Shown piece by piece: positions 22,188 through 33,830 of a stretch of 64,000 nt of DNA. Position numbers and translations under genes: made by a program. Where the stretch lies: assembly GCF_020283565.1 (NCBI RefSeq), contig NC_060065.1, positions 44,132,409 through 44,196,408 of the forward strand, written 5' to 3'. The stretch is from Trifolium pratense. Its lineage: Eukaryota > Streptophyta > Magnoliopsida > Fabales > Fabaceae. Positions within the stretch are counted from its first letter, which is position 1. The number at the start of each line of letters is the position of its first letter. The notes below the pieces were generated by a model. It was not told the DNA's origin, did not search any database, and saw only the letters and a program-made list of their open reading frames with translations.

Positions 22188-24461
22188 TTATTCAGGAATG
22201 GTGGGGCTGGAATCATCAGAGGATGTGGAGTTTTCAGGTTGTGGGAATGGCTCAACAGGTGGTGGTGGATTGGGAGGTGGTGGAACAATCTGAAGAGGAG
22301 TACAAACACACTCATTCAACCAGTTTCTCATGATCTGAAACTCAAGCATAATATACATTAACATGTCATTTTGCATTGACATGCCTTTCATCAGCTGAGT
22401 TAAATCCTTTCTCATCTGAGACATTCTTTTTTCAAGCTTGGTGCGTTTGGGAGGCCTGGGATCAGTGGAAGTACCAGCCTCATGTTGAAAATTTCCTTCA
22501 AAACCAGCAGGCATAGACCAAGTAGCAGCAGCAGCAGCATTTGCAGAAGAGCAGAAAGAGTCTAAAGTTGCAAAAGAACTTGGTAGAGATGGTAGTGTTC
22601 CAGCAGTGAAAATGGGAACTGGTATCTGAGATGGATCAGGACTATTTGATGTCATCAAGTTCCTTACAAAATCAGTGCTAAACATGGATTGCAAGCTTCC
22701 ATGAGATGATGACATAAGTGGTGAAAACACAGAGGTGTTAAATGGAGCAGTTATAGAATGAAATCCTTGGAGAATCTTCCCAGCTTGTTGAGATGAGGTT
22801 TCTACTTCTTGAGAGAAAGTTGGTCCTAAATTCAATGAGGTATTCAAATGGATTGGCTGAGTATCAGAGATGGTGTTGTGAATGTCCACATTTTCATCAG
22901 TGGGGAGAACATTCTCAAATTGTTCTCCTGATGCTTTAGCAAGCATATCCAAGTTGTTATCAGGATCAATTCTCTTCCTTTTGTTTCCCATCTCAGTAGA
23001 GGTGTTGCCAGGAGTGATTTCCTTTTTCATGTGACTCAGATTTTTTGTTCCAAAAGTAAACCATTGATTATCAAAGAGTTGTTTAGACTCATCCACATGG
23101 TTATCTCTAAAAATCCTAGTGAGTAACATTCCATAAGGTAAAGCTATCTTTTTGATTCCAGAATTTGCAATTGTAATCATGTGTTGAAGAATCAAATAAG
23201 GTAAATCTAGTAGAATACCTTTAGATAGATGATACATGACAAGTAGGTCATTATCAGTTACCTTATCTTTACTTCCTGTCCTAGGAAAGAAAGAATGTTG
23301 GCACATGTTGTGGAAGATTTTAAACTCCTTCTTAAGCAGAGATGATGGTGGTTGTTCCCTGTGAGCTCCTTCATCAGTAAACATCTCAACGATCAAAGCA
23401 TCTTTGCTTATGTTTTGAGCTGCATACCAGTCTTTTCCATACAGAGTTTCTCCATTTCTCTTCACTTCAAGTAGCTTACTAATTGAGTCTGCTGTAACAT
23501 GGATTTCAACTCCTTTGATGTTGGAGATGATCAAGTCTTTGTCAGGATGTACCTTGGCATTGAAATAGAATGCTTGTACTAACAGAGGCATTGTGGTATC
23601 TTTCATCTGGAAAAATTTTGTCCATCCTTGTGGTTCCACAAACTTGAGCAAGTCTACTCCTCCCTTAGCAATCTCTTCAAAATCATAAACTCTTCCAGAA
23701 GCAACAGGTTTGGTTTTCCAATATTGATCAAACTTAGCTTCTTCATCAGGATGAATGAGTGGAACTTCAAGCAGCTCTCCTTGAGGTCTTTTCCTTTTAG
23801 GTAAGCTCTTCCTCTTTGGAATTTTGACAGCAGTAGCAGAAACCTTTTTAATTGAAACAGGTGAATGTTTTGCAGGTACAGATTTTGATGAGGTGAGAGG
23901 TTCAAGCACAATTTTTTCAAGTTCAGAATCTGAGATGGTTTTGTCAGAATCTGAATCATGAATGGTGTGTACAGTGTTGTCAACAACAGGTTTCTTTCCT
24001 GTACCAATTCCAGACATAATACGAGATGATCTTCTGATTTTTGAAGAATCATAAGATTTGGCTTTCTTGGATTTGAAAATGATTGGTGGAGTTTCATCTT
24101 GACTTGGTACAACAATGGTAGGTTTAGGAGTGGTGGTACCATCCGTTTTAGGGTTAGGTTTCTGGGTAAGTTGGATGGTTTCTTCTTCTGAGGGATCGTT
24201 CTCAGAAGGTTCATCAGCTTGTTCTGCAGGAGGTTTAACATTTGATTGTGAAGGAGGTTCAATTAATTTGGGTGGAAAAATCTGAGAAAGAGGTTGCAGA
24301 TCTAAGGGTTCATTTGGATCATAGAAATTGGATTGATCAAAGGTTTGAGGGTTTGAGGAGTCAGATGTTTCTGATGAAGATGAAGAGTTTGATGAGGATG
24401 AAGGTAGAGGTGGAAATGGAGCTCGTGTACTTCTTCTTCCTGGATTCTTAGTTCGTGCCAT
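22188..24461 (-). CDS. Sirevirus extra 3' ORF ('env-like' position)
   Basis: An intact 757-codon ORF after pol, starting MARTKNPGRRSTRAPF. Residues 1-240 are Ser/Pro/acidic low complexity with a bipartite basic patch (KIPKRKSLPKRKR, about 213-225). Residues about 244-470 form a globular region (FDQYWKT ... LVQAFYFNAKVHPDKDL ... VEIHVTADSISKLL) that resembles the 'putative plant transposon protein' domain. Residues about 675-715 look like a coiled coil and a proline-rich tail follows. No signal peptide or clear membrane segment is visible, so the traditional env-like label is positional only. Function is unknown; a nucleic-acid-associated role is inference. Confidence 0.8.
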   Translation of the reverse strand: MARTKNPGRRSTRAPFPPLPSSSSNSSSSSETSDSSNPQTFDQSNFYDPNEPLDLQPLSQIFPPKLIEPPSQSNVKPPAEQADEPSENDPSEEETIQLTQKPNPKTDGTTTPKPTIVVPSQDETPPIIFKSKKAKSYDSSKIRRSSRIMSGIGTGKKPVVDNTVHTIHDSDSDKTISDSELEKIVLEPLTSSKSVPAKHSPVSIKKVSATAVKIPKRKSLPKRKRPQGELLEVPLIHPDEEAKFDQYWKTKPVASGRVYDFEEIAKGGVDLLKFVEPQGWTKFFQMKDTTMPLLVQAFYFNAKVHPDKDLIISNIKGVEIHVTADSISKLLEVKRNGETLYGKDWYAAQNISKDALIVEMFTDEGAHREQPPSSLLKKEFKIFHNMCQHSFFPRTGSKDKVTDNDLLVMYHLSKGILLDLPYLILQHMITIANSGIKKIALPYGMLLTRIFRDNHVDESKQLFDNQWFTFGTKNLSHMKKEITPGNTSTEMGNKRKRIDPDNNLDMLAKASGEQFENVLPTDENVDIHNTISDTQPIHLNTSLNLGPTFSQEVETSSQQAGKILQGFHSITAPFNTSVFSPLMSSSHGSLQSMFSTDFVRNLMTSNSPDPSQIPVPIFTAGTLPSLPSSFATLDSFCSSANAAAAATWSMPAGFEGNFQHEAGTSTDPRPPKRTKLEKRMSQMRKDLTQLMKGMSMQNDMLMYIMLEFQIMRNWLNECVCTPLQIVPPPPNPPPPVEPFPQPENSTSSDDSSPTIPE

Positions 24462-24823
24462 TTTTGAAGAAAGAAGAAAAGATAATTGATTGAAGGTGAT
24501 GTGATGAAATGATGAGTTTAGGTGAGTATAAAAAGAGGTGGAAGCTTGGGAAGGAGGAAGAGTGTAGTAGGCTAGGTGTACTTGATGGTAGAGATGAATA
24601 GTGAGTTATTGTACTTGGTTTTAGAAAAGAAAAGAGGAGAAAGAGAAACCAATCGTGGTAAGCCAATGAGAGGAAGGAGAACATATCTTCTTTAATGCTT
24701 ATCATAAATTTAAAAAGCAAAAACCAAGGAAAAAGCCGTTTGAGAGTAAATTCAAAAATTTACTTAAACGCAGATCTGAGAACGTTCTCAGAAGGTTGCA
24801 AAAAGACTAAGTAATTTAATATT
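24462..24823 (-). other. Spacer between Sirevirus pol and extra ORF
   Basis: About 360 bases with no gene. It includes a clear palindrome, TGAGAACGTTCTCA, at 24777-24790, matching the motif repeated in the LTRs. A splice acceptor or promoter for the extra ORF might lie here; none can be asserted. Confidence 0.5.
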
Positions 24824-27800
24824 TCAAATCTGGCTTGGATTTCTGATGATTTTTAACTTTTCCTTGATAAAATTGAATCGTTCCTCAACTAATGGCTTAG
24901 TAAAAATATCAGCTAACTGATTTTCAGTATCAATAAAAACTAATTCAACATCATTTTTGTTAACATGATCACGAATAAAGTGATGTTTAATTTCAATGTG
25001 TTTTGACCTAGAATGTTGAATGGGGTTTTTTGACAAATTAATAGCACTAGTGTTATCACATAAGATTTTAATTTTTGTGTACCTTAATGAGAAGTCTTCA
25101 AGTTGATTTTTGATCCATATTACCTGAGAACAACAAGTTGCTGCAGATACATATTCTGCTTCAGTTGTTGAAAGTGCTATGGTGTTTTGTTTTCTGCAAC
25201 ACCAACTTACAAGAGCTTCTCCAAGAAATTGACATGCTCCACTGGTGCTTTTTCTCTCAACTTTGTCACCAGCATAATCAGCATCACAAAATGCTTTTAA
25301 CTCAAAATGTGATTTATTTTGGTACCAAAGACCAACATCTGGTGTACCAACTAGATATCTGAAGATCCTTTTTACTGCAGTTAGGTGAGATTCCTTTGGT
25401 GATGTTTGAAATCTAGCACATAGACCTACTGAGAAGACAATGTCTGGTCTACTTGCAGTTAAATATAAGAGTGATCCAATCATTCCCCTATATTCCTTTT
25501 CAGATACATCTTTTCCTTTTTCATCTTTGTCCAAGCTTGTTGATGGATGCATTGGTGTTGACATTATCTTGGCTTCATTCATCTTGTATTTCTTGAGAAG
25601 ATCCTTTATATATTTTTCTTGACTGATGAAAATTCCAATTTCATGTTGCTTGACTTGCAAGCCAAGAAAGAAACTAAGTTCTCCCATCATGCTCATCTCA
25701 AATTCACTTTGCATAAGTTCAGAAAAATCTTCACATAACTTTTCATTAGTAGCACCAAATATAATATCATCAACATATACTTGTACAATAAGTAAATCAT
25801 GTTTATCAATTTTTCTAAAAAGTGTAGTATCAATTTTTCCTCTAGAAAAACCATTTTCAAGTAAAAATGAGCTTAATCTTTCATACCAAGCTCTTGGAGC
25901 TTGTTTTAGTCCATAAAGAGCTTTGGTTAATTTAAAAACATGATTAGGTTTATGTTGATCAATAAACCCAGGAGGTTGATGTACATAAACTTCTTCATTT
26001 AAAAAACCATTTAAAAAAGCACTTTTCACATCCATTTGAAAAAGTTTAAAACATTTATGTGAAGCATATGCAAGTAAAATTCTAATGGCTTCTAATCTAG
26101 CCACTGGAGCAAAAGTCTCATCATAATCAATACCTTCTTGTTGATTATATCCTTGAGCTACAAGTCTTGCTTTATTTCTTATTACCTTACCATTTTCATC
26201 AAGTTTGTTTCTGAAGACCCACCTTGTTCCAATGATTGAGTGATTTTGTGGAAGTGGTACTAGATTCCAAACCTCATTCTTTTCAAATTGCAGGAGTTCT
26301 TCTTTCATGGCTTCAGTCCAAGATTCATCAGTGATAGCTTCATTTATTGATCTTGGTTCTATCTGAGAGATCATTGCCAGATTATTCTCCTTGTTCAGTA
26401 AAGCCCTTCTAGTTCTTACACCATCTTCAGTATTTCCTATAATTTGTTCTGGTGGATGATAACCAACAGTTCTCCAAGTCTTTGGAGGTCCTTGAGCTGT
26501 AGGTTCTTGATTCTCATTATTACTTTGTTCATTCCTTACTTCTTCTTCATCATTAAAGGTGTTGGTATATGATATATCTTCGTATTCATCAAACTTTACA
26601 TGCATGCTTTCTTCTAGAGCTTGTGTTTTCAAATTGTATATTCTATAAGCTTTTGAGGTTAGAGAGTAACCTAAGAATATTCCCTTATCTGATTTGGAAT
26701 CAAACTTACCTAAGTTGTCTCTGATATTCAAAATGTAACAATAACATCCAAAAATATGAAAGTAGGAAATATTTGGTTTAATTCCTTTCCAAAGTTCATA
26801 GGGTGTCTTATTCAAAATTTTTCTTATGGTAACCCTGTTCAAGATGTAGCAAGAAGTATTGATGGCTTCAGCCCAAAAATATTTTTCAACATTTGATTCA
26901 TTTATCATAGTTCTTGCCATCTCTTGTAAAGTTCTATTTTTTCTTTCAACAACTCCATTTTGTTGAGGAGTTCTTGGACAAGAAAAATTATGAGATATAC
27001 CATTATTGTTTAGGAATGATTCAAAGTGAGAGTTTTCAAATTCTCCTCCATGATCACTTCTTATAGAGACAATATTGGTACCTTTCTCATTTTGAACTTG
27101 TAAACAGAATGTTTTAAAAGCTTCAAAAGATTCATCTTTATGTTTTAAAAATAACACCCAAGTGAACCTTGAAAAGTCATCAACTATGACAAAACCATAA
27201 TTTTTGCCACCAAGACTAGTAGTTTTGACAGGTCCAAATAAATCTATGTGAAGTAGTTCAAGAGGTCTTTTTGTTGAAACAAAATCTTTTGGTTTAAAAC
27301 TACTTTTAACTTGTTTACCCTTTGCACAAGATTCACATACTTTATCTAGGTCAAAACTAATATCAGGTAAGCCTCTAACTAGATCAAGTTTAGAGAGTTT
27401 TGACATAGTCTTCATACTTATATGTCCAGCCCTTTTATGCCAAATCCATTTGTCTTTTTCAAGAGAAACAAAGCAGGATTCAGTAGGCAGTTCATCTAAG
27501 TATATGACATATACATTCTTTATTCTTGATCCATAGAAAAGAGTTTTGTCAGATTGTTTTATTTCACAAGTATGAGATCTAAAAATAACTTCAAGACCAT
27601 TGTCACATAATTGACTAATGCTAATTAAGTTATGTTTAAGTCCTTCTACATAGTGAACATTTTCAATTTTTGCAGAATTATTCTTACCAATAGTACCTTT
27701 ACCTTTTATACTTGCTTTTTCATTGTTTCCAAAGGTAACTGTTCCTCCTTCCTTCTTGTCAAAAGAAAGAAAGCTTTGTCTATCTCCTGTCATATGTCTT

Positions 27801-27838
27801 GAGCAACCACTGTCCAAGTACCAAGGCTTTTTCTTCAT
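24824..27838 (-). pseudogene. Sirevirus Pol: protease, integrase, RT, RNase H
   Basis: A 1,004-codon open frame in the same phase as gag. Domains in order: protease [14 protein letters not shown] (about 6-19); pre-integrase [10 protein letters not shown] (about 131); integrase [20 protein letters not shown] and [46 protein letters not shown] and active site YVDDIIFG; RNase [21 protein letters not shown] and [11 protein letters not shown], ending DIFTKPL. Catalytic motifs look intact. It depends on the upstream gag frame, from which it is separated by a shifted segment, so this copy may not make a full polyprotein. The Met at 27838 is an ORF boundary, not a proven start. Confidence 0.9.
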
Positions 27839-27985
27839 TGCTAGATGACATTCCTGTATTTGAATTTAATAAATTCTTAGGTACCCATAATTTTTTGGGT
27901 CCTTGAAGGTTAGTACTCTTATAAGGCATCTTCTTATATTGATAAGATGATCTCTTATAAGGAGGTTTTGAATAAAAATTTCTTT

Positions 27986-29599
27986 TTAGATTGTTCTGAG
28001 AATGTTCTGATCTATAAAGAGATTTCTTTTTAAAACAAAATGGTTCAAGATGTCCATCCTTGTGACAGAATGAGCATTTATATTTTTGAAATTTTTTTTT
28101 TTATGAGGAACAAAAACATTTTCAATTAGTTTCTTATTTTGAAAAGGTTTGTATCCCAATCCAGTTCTATTATATGAATTACCTTGTGATCCCAATATAT
28201 TTTCAAAAGTTTCTGTGGTGCTGACAAACTTTGTTAAATCTTTTTCAAGTTTAGACACTTTTTGTTTTAAAGTGATATTCTCTTTTTGAATCATAGAACA
28301 TTCTTTCATTTTATTATTGTCTCTAAGTTCTTTAATTTGCTTAGAAAGTCCATCATGTGCAAGTTGCATATTTTTGATTATCTGTTTCATTATATCATTA
28401 TCAGATTTATATTCATCTCTTTCTTTGGTTAACTTAGTGACTTCATCTCTAAGTTGACCATTTTTAGAATTTAGAATTTGAGAGTCATATAAAAGATTAT
28501 CAAAGAGATGTTCAGTTTTTTGACAAGATGAACAAGGATCTAGAGTTACCTCTTCAATGTTTGCATTTGTCATGAGACATACATTAGCTTCTTGTTCTTC
28601 TTCTGCTTCTTGTACTTCATCTAATTCATCCCAGGTTGCCATCATGGATTTGTAAGGAGAGTTCTTTTGTTTAGGACATTCATTCTTGTAGTGTCCAAAT
28701 TGGTTGCATCCATAGCATTGTATTTTGCTGATATCTACTTCTGGTTTAGATCCATTTCTTCTTGGTGAAAAGTTCTTCTTAATCTGATTTCTTCTCATCA
28801 TTAGCTTTTGTATCCTTCTGGATAAAAATGCTAACTCTTCTTCATCATCTTCTTGAAGAAATTTGTTGTCTTCCTCCACTGCTTCTTTGTTCTTAGAACG
28901 TTCTTTAGTCTGTGAATCTAATGCAATCATCTTGTTTTTCATAGGTTTGTCTTCCTGGAGAATGGACTCATGAGCTTTTAAAGATCCAATGAGATCTTCT
29001 AATTTAACCTCAGTGAGATCTTTTGATTCTGTGATTGCTGTTACTATGTGTCTCCAACTCTTTGGTAAACATCTAAGCACTTTTCTCACTCTTTCATGTA
29101 TAGAGAATTTCTTCCCTAATGAGTTAAGTTCATTTATGATAATTGTGAATCTTCCATACATCTGATCAATTGATTCATCTTCCTTCATTTCAAATAGCTC
29201 AAATTTTCTAACACCAATGTCAATTCTTGTTTCCTTGACACGACTTGTTCCTTCATGGTGAGTTTGGAGTGTTGTCCACATTTCTTTGGCCGTTTTGCAT
29301 TCCATGATCCTGTCATATTCTTCCCTACACAAAGCACTTTTAATAAATAATTGAGCTTTAGTATTTAGAAGTACCCTATCTGCTTCTTGAGTTGTCATTT
29401 CATCTTTTGTCTTTGGAGTAGTAGAGTCTTTTACTAATGGAGTATAGTCACCAACTTCAATCACTGTCCACATGTGCGTATCTTGTGATCTAAGAAATAG
29501 TTCCATCTTGTCTTTCCAATAGTAGTAGTCATCTCCTTCAAATAGTGGTGGCCTATGTGAAGATCCTCCTTCTGATATAAACTTTGCGCTTTTATTCAT
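27986..29599 (-). pseudogene. Sirevirus Gag, frameshifted near its end
   Basis: Starts MNKSAKFISEGGSSHRPP. It has the UBN2/DUF4219-type Gag region (PLFEGDDYYYWKDKMELFL ... TAKEMWTTLQ), a CCHC zinc knuckle CYGCNQFGHYKNEC (about residues 293-306) and a coiled-coil stretch (about 380-450). After an 11-T run on the plus strand (28092-28102) the frame goes wrong: a second CX2CX4HX4C knuckle sits in another frame, and phase is regained by 27838. Gag forms the particle that packages element RNA. Confidence 0.9.
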
Positions 29600-29658
29600 T
29601 GCTTCCTTCCTGAATCTTTTCCTCTAGCACTTGTTAGATGCTCAACCTTAGAGGCAGA

Positions 29659-29670
29659 GCTCTGATGCCA
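29659..29670 (-). promoter_or_regulatory. Sirevirus primer-binding site
   Basis: Minus-strand TGGCATCAGAGC, two bases inside the 5' LTR edge. It differs at one base from the TGGTATCAGAGC complement of plant initiator tRNA-Met, the usual copia primer. Confidence 0.9.
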
Positions 29671-29672
29671 AT

Positions 29673-31418
29673 TGAAGTAGCAAAGTTTTTTCACAAGAAA
29701 GGGGGGTTTGAATTGTGAACCTTTAAAAATTGTCCTTTTTAAAAATTAGATATCAAAACATACGTTAGAATGTTCTCAGAATAAATAATATAAGTTAGGA
29801 GAATGATCTTAGAACGATCTCTGAGCTGCAAACAAAAACAATAAGTGATTTGTGTGTGTTAGTGTTTGCACAAAATTAATATGAGTTTAAGGGAGAGAAG
29901 AGACACAATAATTTTATCCTGGTTCACCCCTTAATAGTATGGGCTACTCCAGTCCCCACGCTCCTGTGAGATTGTCCACTAAGAGATTCTACCGATCTCA
30001 AAATACACTTCTTCTTTGATCTAATCCAAGATCACAATCTTCCAAGCTTCACTTGCTTGATCTACCTAAGTCTTTCCTAGACTTTATGAGGTGTCACTCA
30101 ATCAATAGTTACGTATTGACTTGAGCCAATCTTTACAATATTGATGATGGTTTGGATCTTTAAAGCTTTCTCACTTAAACTAAGTTGAAAAGCTAGTTAC
30201 AATAAAATCTCTCTTTGTTCACTCAAAATGGATACTGATCCTAGTATGATATTACAATATATGGAGTGAAAGAGATCTTCAAAGAAGAGCTTGAAAACTT
30301 GTATCACAAAGACAAGTAGATTGATTGTTGTAGCTTAAACTCTTGCTCTTCAATGTTGCCAAAGCCTTCCTTTTATAGTTGAACCTTGAGTCTTCAGTTC
30401 CTTGGTCCCAAAGGAAGTTCTCCAACGGCTAGTTGATTTAAAATAGACAGCTCATGCTGAATTGTTGAGTGGATAAGCTCAAACTGATCTTTCTCAGAAC
30501 GTTCTCCCTGCTGTTCTTCATATTTTCACTTAAAAGGGCCAAAATGACAGCTTGCAATGGGCTGTAGATAGTTGTTCATTGCTTCCTCACCAAGTATATC
30601 CGTTATAGACTAATTAGGCACGTTTTGGCCAGCTGTAGATGAGCTTGCAACTTCAAAAGCAAAGGACAGTCATTCTCAGCATCATTCTGAGATCGTTCTC
30701 CAATCTGGGCGATTTTTGCACTTGATCTTCAAATGAAGAATGATGCAGACCTGTGGCCAGCTGTAGTGTGAAGGGAATGCAGCTGTGATGTCCTTGCATA
30801 ACTATTCACTTGTCCTTTCCATGTACTTCCTTTTCTTGATTAAAAATTAATCTCTTGGAGAATGTTCATTAAATAATGACATTGAAGGTACATGACAACT
30901 ATGAGTTGAATGTGTGTTGTCTCATCCTTATTGGTCTATGTAATTCTTGTCCAAATATTCTTGATACACCTGATTAGATGATGCCTTGAGAAATTATCAT
31001 GTTGCACATGCTTGATCATTAACTTTGTCCAAAGAGGAAAGTCACTTTCTTTCCAACTTATTCCTTGCCTTAATTGTTCATGAACTGTTGTGATCTTGTG
31101 AGTTAAAACCAAGATAAAAGTGCTTCTTTGTCTTGTATATGGTTGACTTAATGAAATAAGTGCTTTTGCATTTATTCTTGTTTATGAGGAGAATGTTGCA
31201 ATTAAACCAGAGATCATTCTCAGACTGATCCTGAAGCTTCTCTTTTTGCCAAAACATAATGAATATCATTGAGATTAGAAGCTTAATTGTTCCTGACTAA
31301 TTAAAACACTCAAGAGCACTTGTTAGATAACAATGAGATCAGAATTACATTTAAAATATAATTAAGATGTTTGTTATCTTTAAAACATCAAATTGGGATT
31401 TTGCATTTTGCCTCAACA
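29673..31418 (-). repeat. 5' LTR of Sirevirus element
   Basis: 1,746-bp partner of 19950-21695. It ends TTTGCCTCAACA on the plus strand, directly before the duplicated CATAT. Confidence 0.95.
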
Positions 31419-32005
31419 CATATATATATTTGGTCCTCATACATCTATCTATCTTTTTCTGTCCCCCATAAAAAAAAATCTATCTTTCTTTTTTTTATTT
31501 GATTGAATATATCATGCATCCATCATTTTCTCTTTCAAGGCAATCCATCTATCTTATCAAGTATATAAGTACAAAGAATTTTCAACATATATTATGGTTG
31601 CCCCATCTATTTATTGTGCATCGGTAGGGATGGCAATTTGACCCCATACCTAGAGGGTACCCGCAAAAAACTCGAGGACGGCACTGCTACACGACTACAA
31701 AGAATTTTCAACATATATCAAGGTTGCCCCATTTATTTATTGTGCATATATATATTTGGTCCTCATACATCTATCTATCTTTTTCTGTCCCCCATAAAAA
31801 AAAAGTCTATCTTTCTTTTTTTTATTTGATTGAATATATCATGCATCCATCATTTTCTCTTTCAAGGCAATCCATCTATCTTATCAAGTATACAAGTACA
31901 AAGAATTTTCAACATATATTATGGTTGCCCCTTTTATTTATTGTGCATATTATATCTTTGGTTTTCATACATCTATCTATCTTTTTCTGTCCCCCATAAA
32001 AAAAA
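31419..32005. repeat. 325-bp tandem repeat array, right part
   Basis: Continuation of the array after the Sirevirus. It holds a full unit (from about 31460) and a partial one whose second half is missing (31790-32005), so unit order at the edge is irregular. The array is lost by about 32010. Confidence 0.9.
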
Positions 32006-32290
32006 AATATCTTACCAACCTAGACCTCAAACTCTCGTTAACCTTTAACTCAACTAAGTTAACCAGTTGAACTATCAATCTCACCTCCTTATCAAATATA
32101 CGAGTAAATTGCATATCTCTCTTATTGAAATATACACTTTTCTCTTCTCGTATGTAAAAAATATTTAAAAAAATTACACTCTCCAAAAGCTTGAATTTCA
32201 TTTCTCATCCCTTTTATATTGATTTTTTTCCTTAATAAACAAGATAATTTTATTAGAGCGAGGCAAGATCTTAATTAAACTAAAAAAAGA
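32006..32290. other. Intergenic, no gene seen
   Basis: AT-rich spacer between the tandem array and the LINE remnant. Confidence 0.5.
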
Positions 32291-32294
32291 TAGG

Positions 32295-33830
32295 CGTCTT
32301 AGACTGACCTGTGGTTACGAGATGTTCCGTTGAGGGTGAAGTATAAGCATATTTTCGACTTGTCTACTAATAAGACGAGGTAGCAGCTATGTGTGAGTTA
32401 CGATGGGAGGAAGGGGCGGCTGGCAGTGGCGCGTCAGTTGTGAGCGTGAGAGGAGGAGATATTAGGAGAGTGTAGGAATCCACTTTATGATATTGTTTTG
32501 CAGCCTAACATTTCAGATCACTGGCTGTGGAGGCACGACATTAATTGTTGGTGGTTGAAAACCCACAATGTTAGATAAAGTCAAATTACAGTCGTTTTGG
32601 TGGTTGAAAACCCACAATGTTAATCTTGGTTTAAATACTCACATGTGGTGGTCGAGCCCCTTTGTTTGTCTAGAAACCGATTAAATTCTTTTTCAGTGTT
32701 TTCTCCATGATTGTAAACTTTTGAGATTCTGTCTGACACCTTGTGCTAGCAATGTCTTCTCGTTGGTGTTAATATATTTCATTTTTACCAGTTAAAAAAA
32801 ATAAATTATGTCATCTAATCTATACACTTTTAGATAAATTAATTATTTTTTTAAAAAAAAGTTGTCATTAATCCGTTTCCACCTTATAAAGAATTGAGTC
32901 CTCTAGACTTAAGATTGTAGAAAATAATGTACAACAACTCACGTGGATTATAGCAATTGAAAGCTATAAGCATTGATTATCTAGATAAGCTCTTCTCCCA
33001 CATTGTTGATTTTTCACCACGAAAATATAAACTTGTACATCAACACATAATTTTCTATTCGTGTATATATATATTTGCTAATTTAGACCCACCTAAAAAT
33101 ATGAAGGTCTAAATTAGCAAGGTGTATCTTTACACTTTGGATAAAAAATCTTTGACATTTAGTTATTTTATACTAGAAAATTGAGGGTTAGTTAGGTAAA
33201 TTATATTAAATGTTGTGCACCCACATTTGCTAATTTACACCCACTTTTATAAAACAATTTTATGTTTTTTTATTAGGAAAATGTTGTTTGAGAATTTTAA
33301 GGAAGAATAAAACATGTTTTGCTGTTTTTTTGCGGGACTATTTCGAAATAGGTTACCGACTAAAGACAATAAGGTGGCGTGTAACGTTATCTCTCATGAT
33401 TCTTGATTTTGCGGGACTAGTTGCGATGGATTGAAAACAACTTATCATCTATTCCTTTCTTGTTCAGTTTATTCATTGTTCTGGAGGACTGCGAGCTCGT
33501 TGCTCATTCATGCAGCTCGTTGTTCAGTTTATTCCTTTCTGGTATGAGCGGAACAATAGAATTTTCAAGGCTAAGGAAACTACACTTCACCAAATGTTAG
33601 ATAAAGTCAAATTACAATCGTTTTGGAGGTTGAAAACCCACAATGTTAATCTTGGTTTAAATACTCACATGTGGTAGTCGAGCCCCTTTATTTGTCTGAA
33701 AATCGATTAAGTTTTTTTTCCAGTGTTCTCCATGATTGTAAACTTTTAAGATTCTTTCTGGCAAACCTTGTGCTAGCAATGTCTCCTCGTTGGTGTTCAT
33801 TTTTACTTGTTAAAAAAAAAAATGTCATCT
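32295..33830 (+). pseudogene. LINE (non-LTR retrotransposon) remnants
   Basis: Translation of 32310-32560, with stops, reads like the C-terminal part of plant LINE reverse transcriptase (LRVKYKHIFDLS, then LQPNISDHWLWRHD). 33340-33590 reads like the zinc-binding RT C-terminus (RNRLPTKDNKVA ... TTYHLFLSCSVYSLFWR, then RNNRIFKAKE). Both pieces run into the same 3' tail (GTGCTAGCAATGTC). The many stops show it is dead. Confidence 0.7.

Larger units (their letters stand above)
19950..31418 (-). mobile_element. Sirevirus-type Ty1/copia retrotransposon with extra 3' ORF
   Basis: An 11,469-bp element with 1,746-bp LTRs (TGAAGTAG ... CTCAACA) and target duplication CATAT (19945-19949 and 31419-31423). 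On the minus strand: LTR, primer site TGGCATCAGAGC, gag, pol, a 757-codon extra ORF, polypurine tract, LTR. Long LTRs, this gag type and an ORF after pol are hallmarks of the Sirevirus (SIRE/Maximus) lineage. The LTRs look identical wherever compared by eye, so insertion is very recent, yet the gag-pol frame carries two shifts between 28102 and 27838. Confidence 0.95.
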
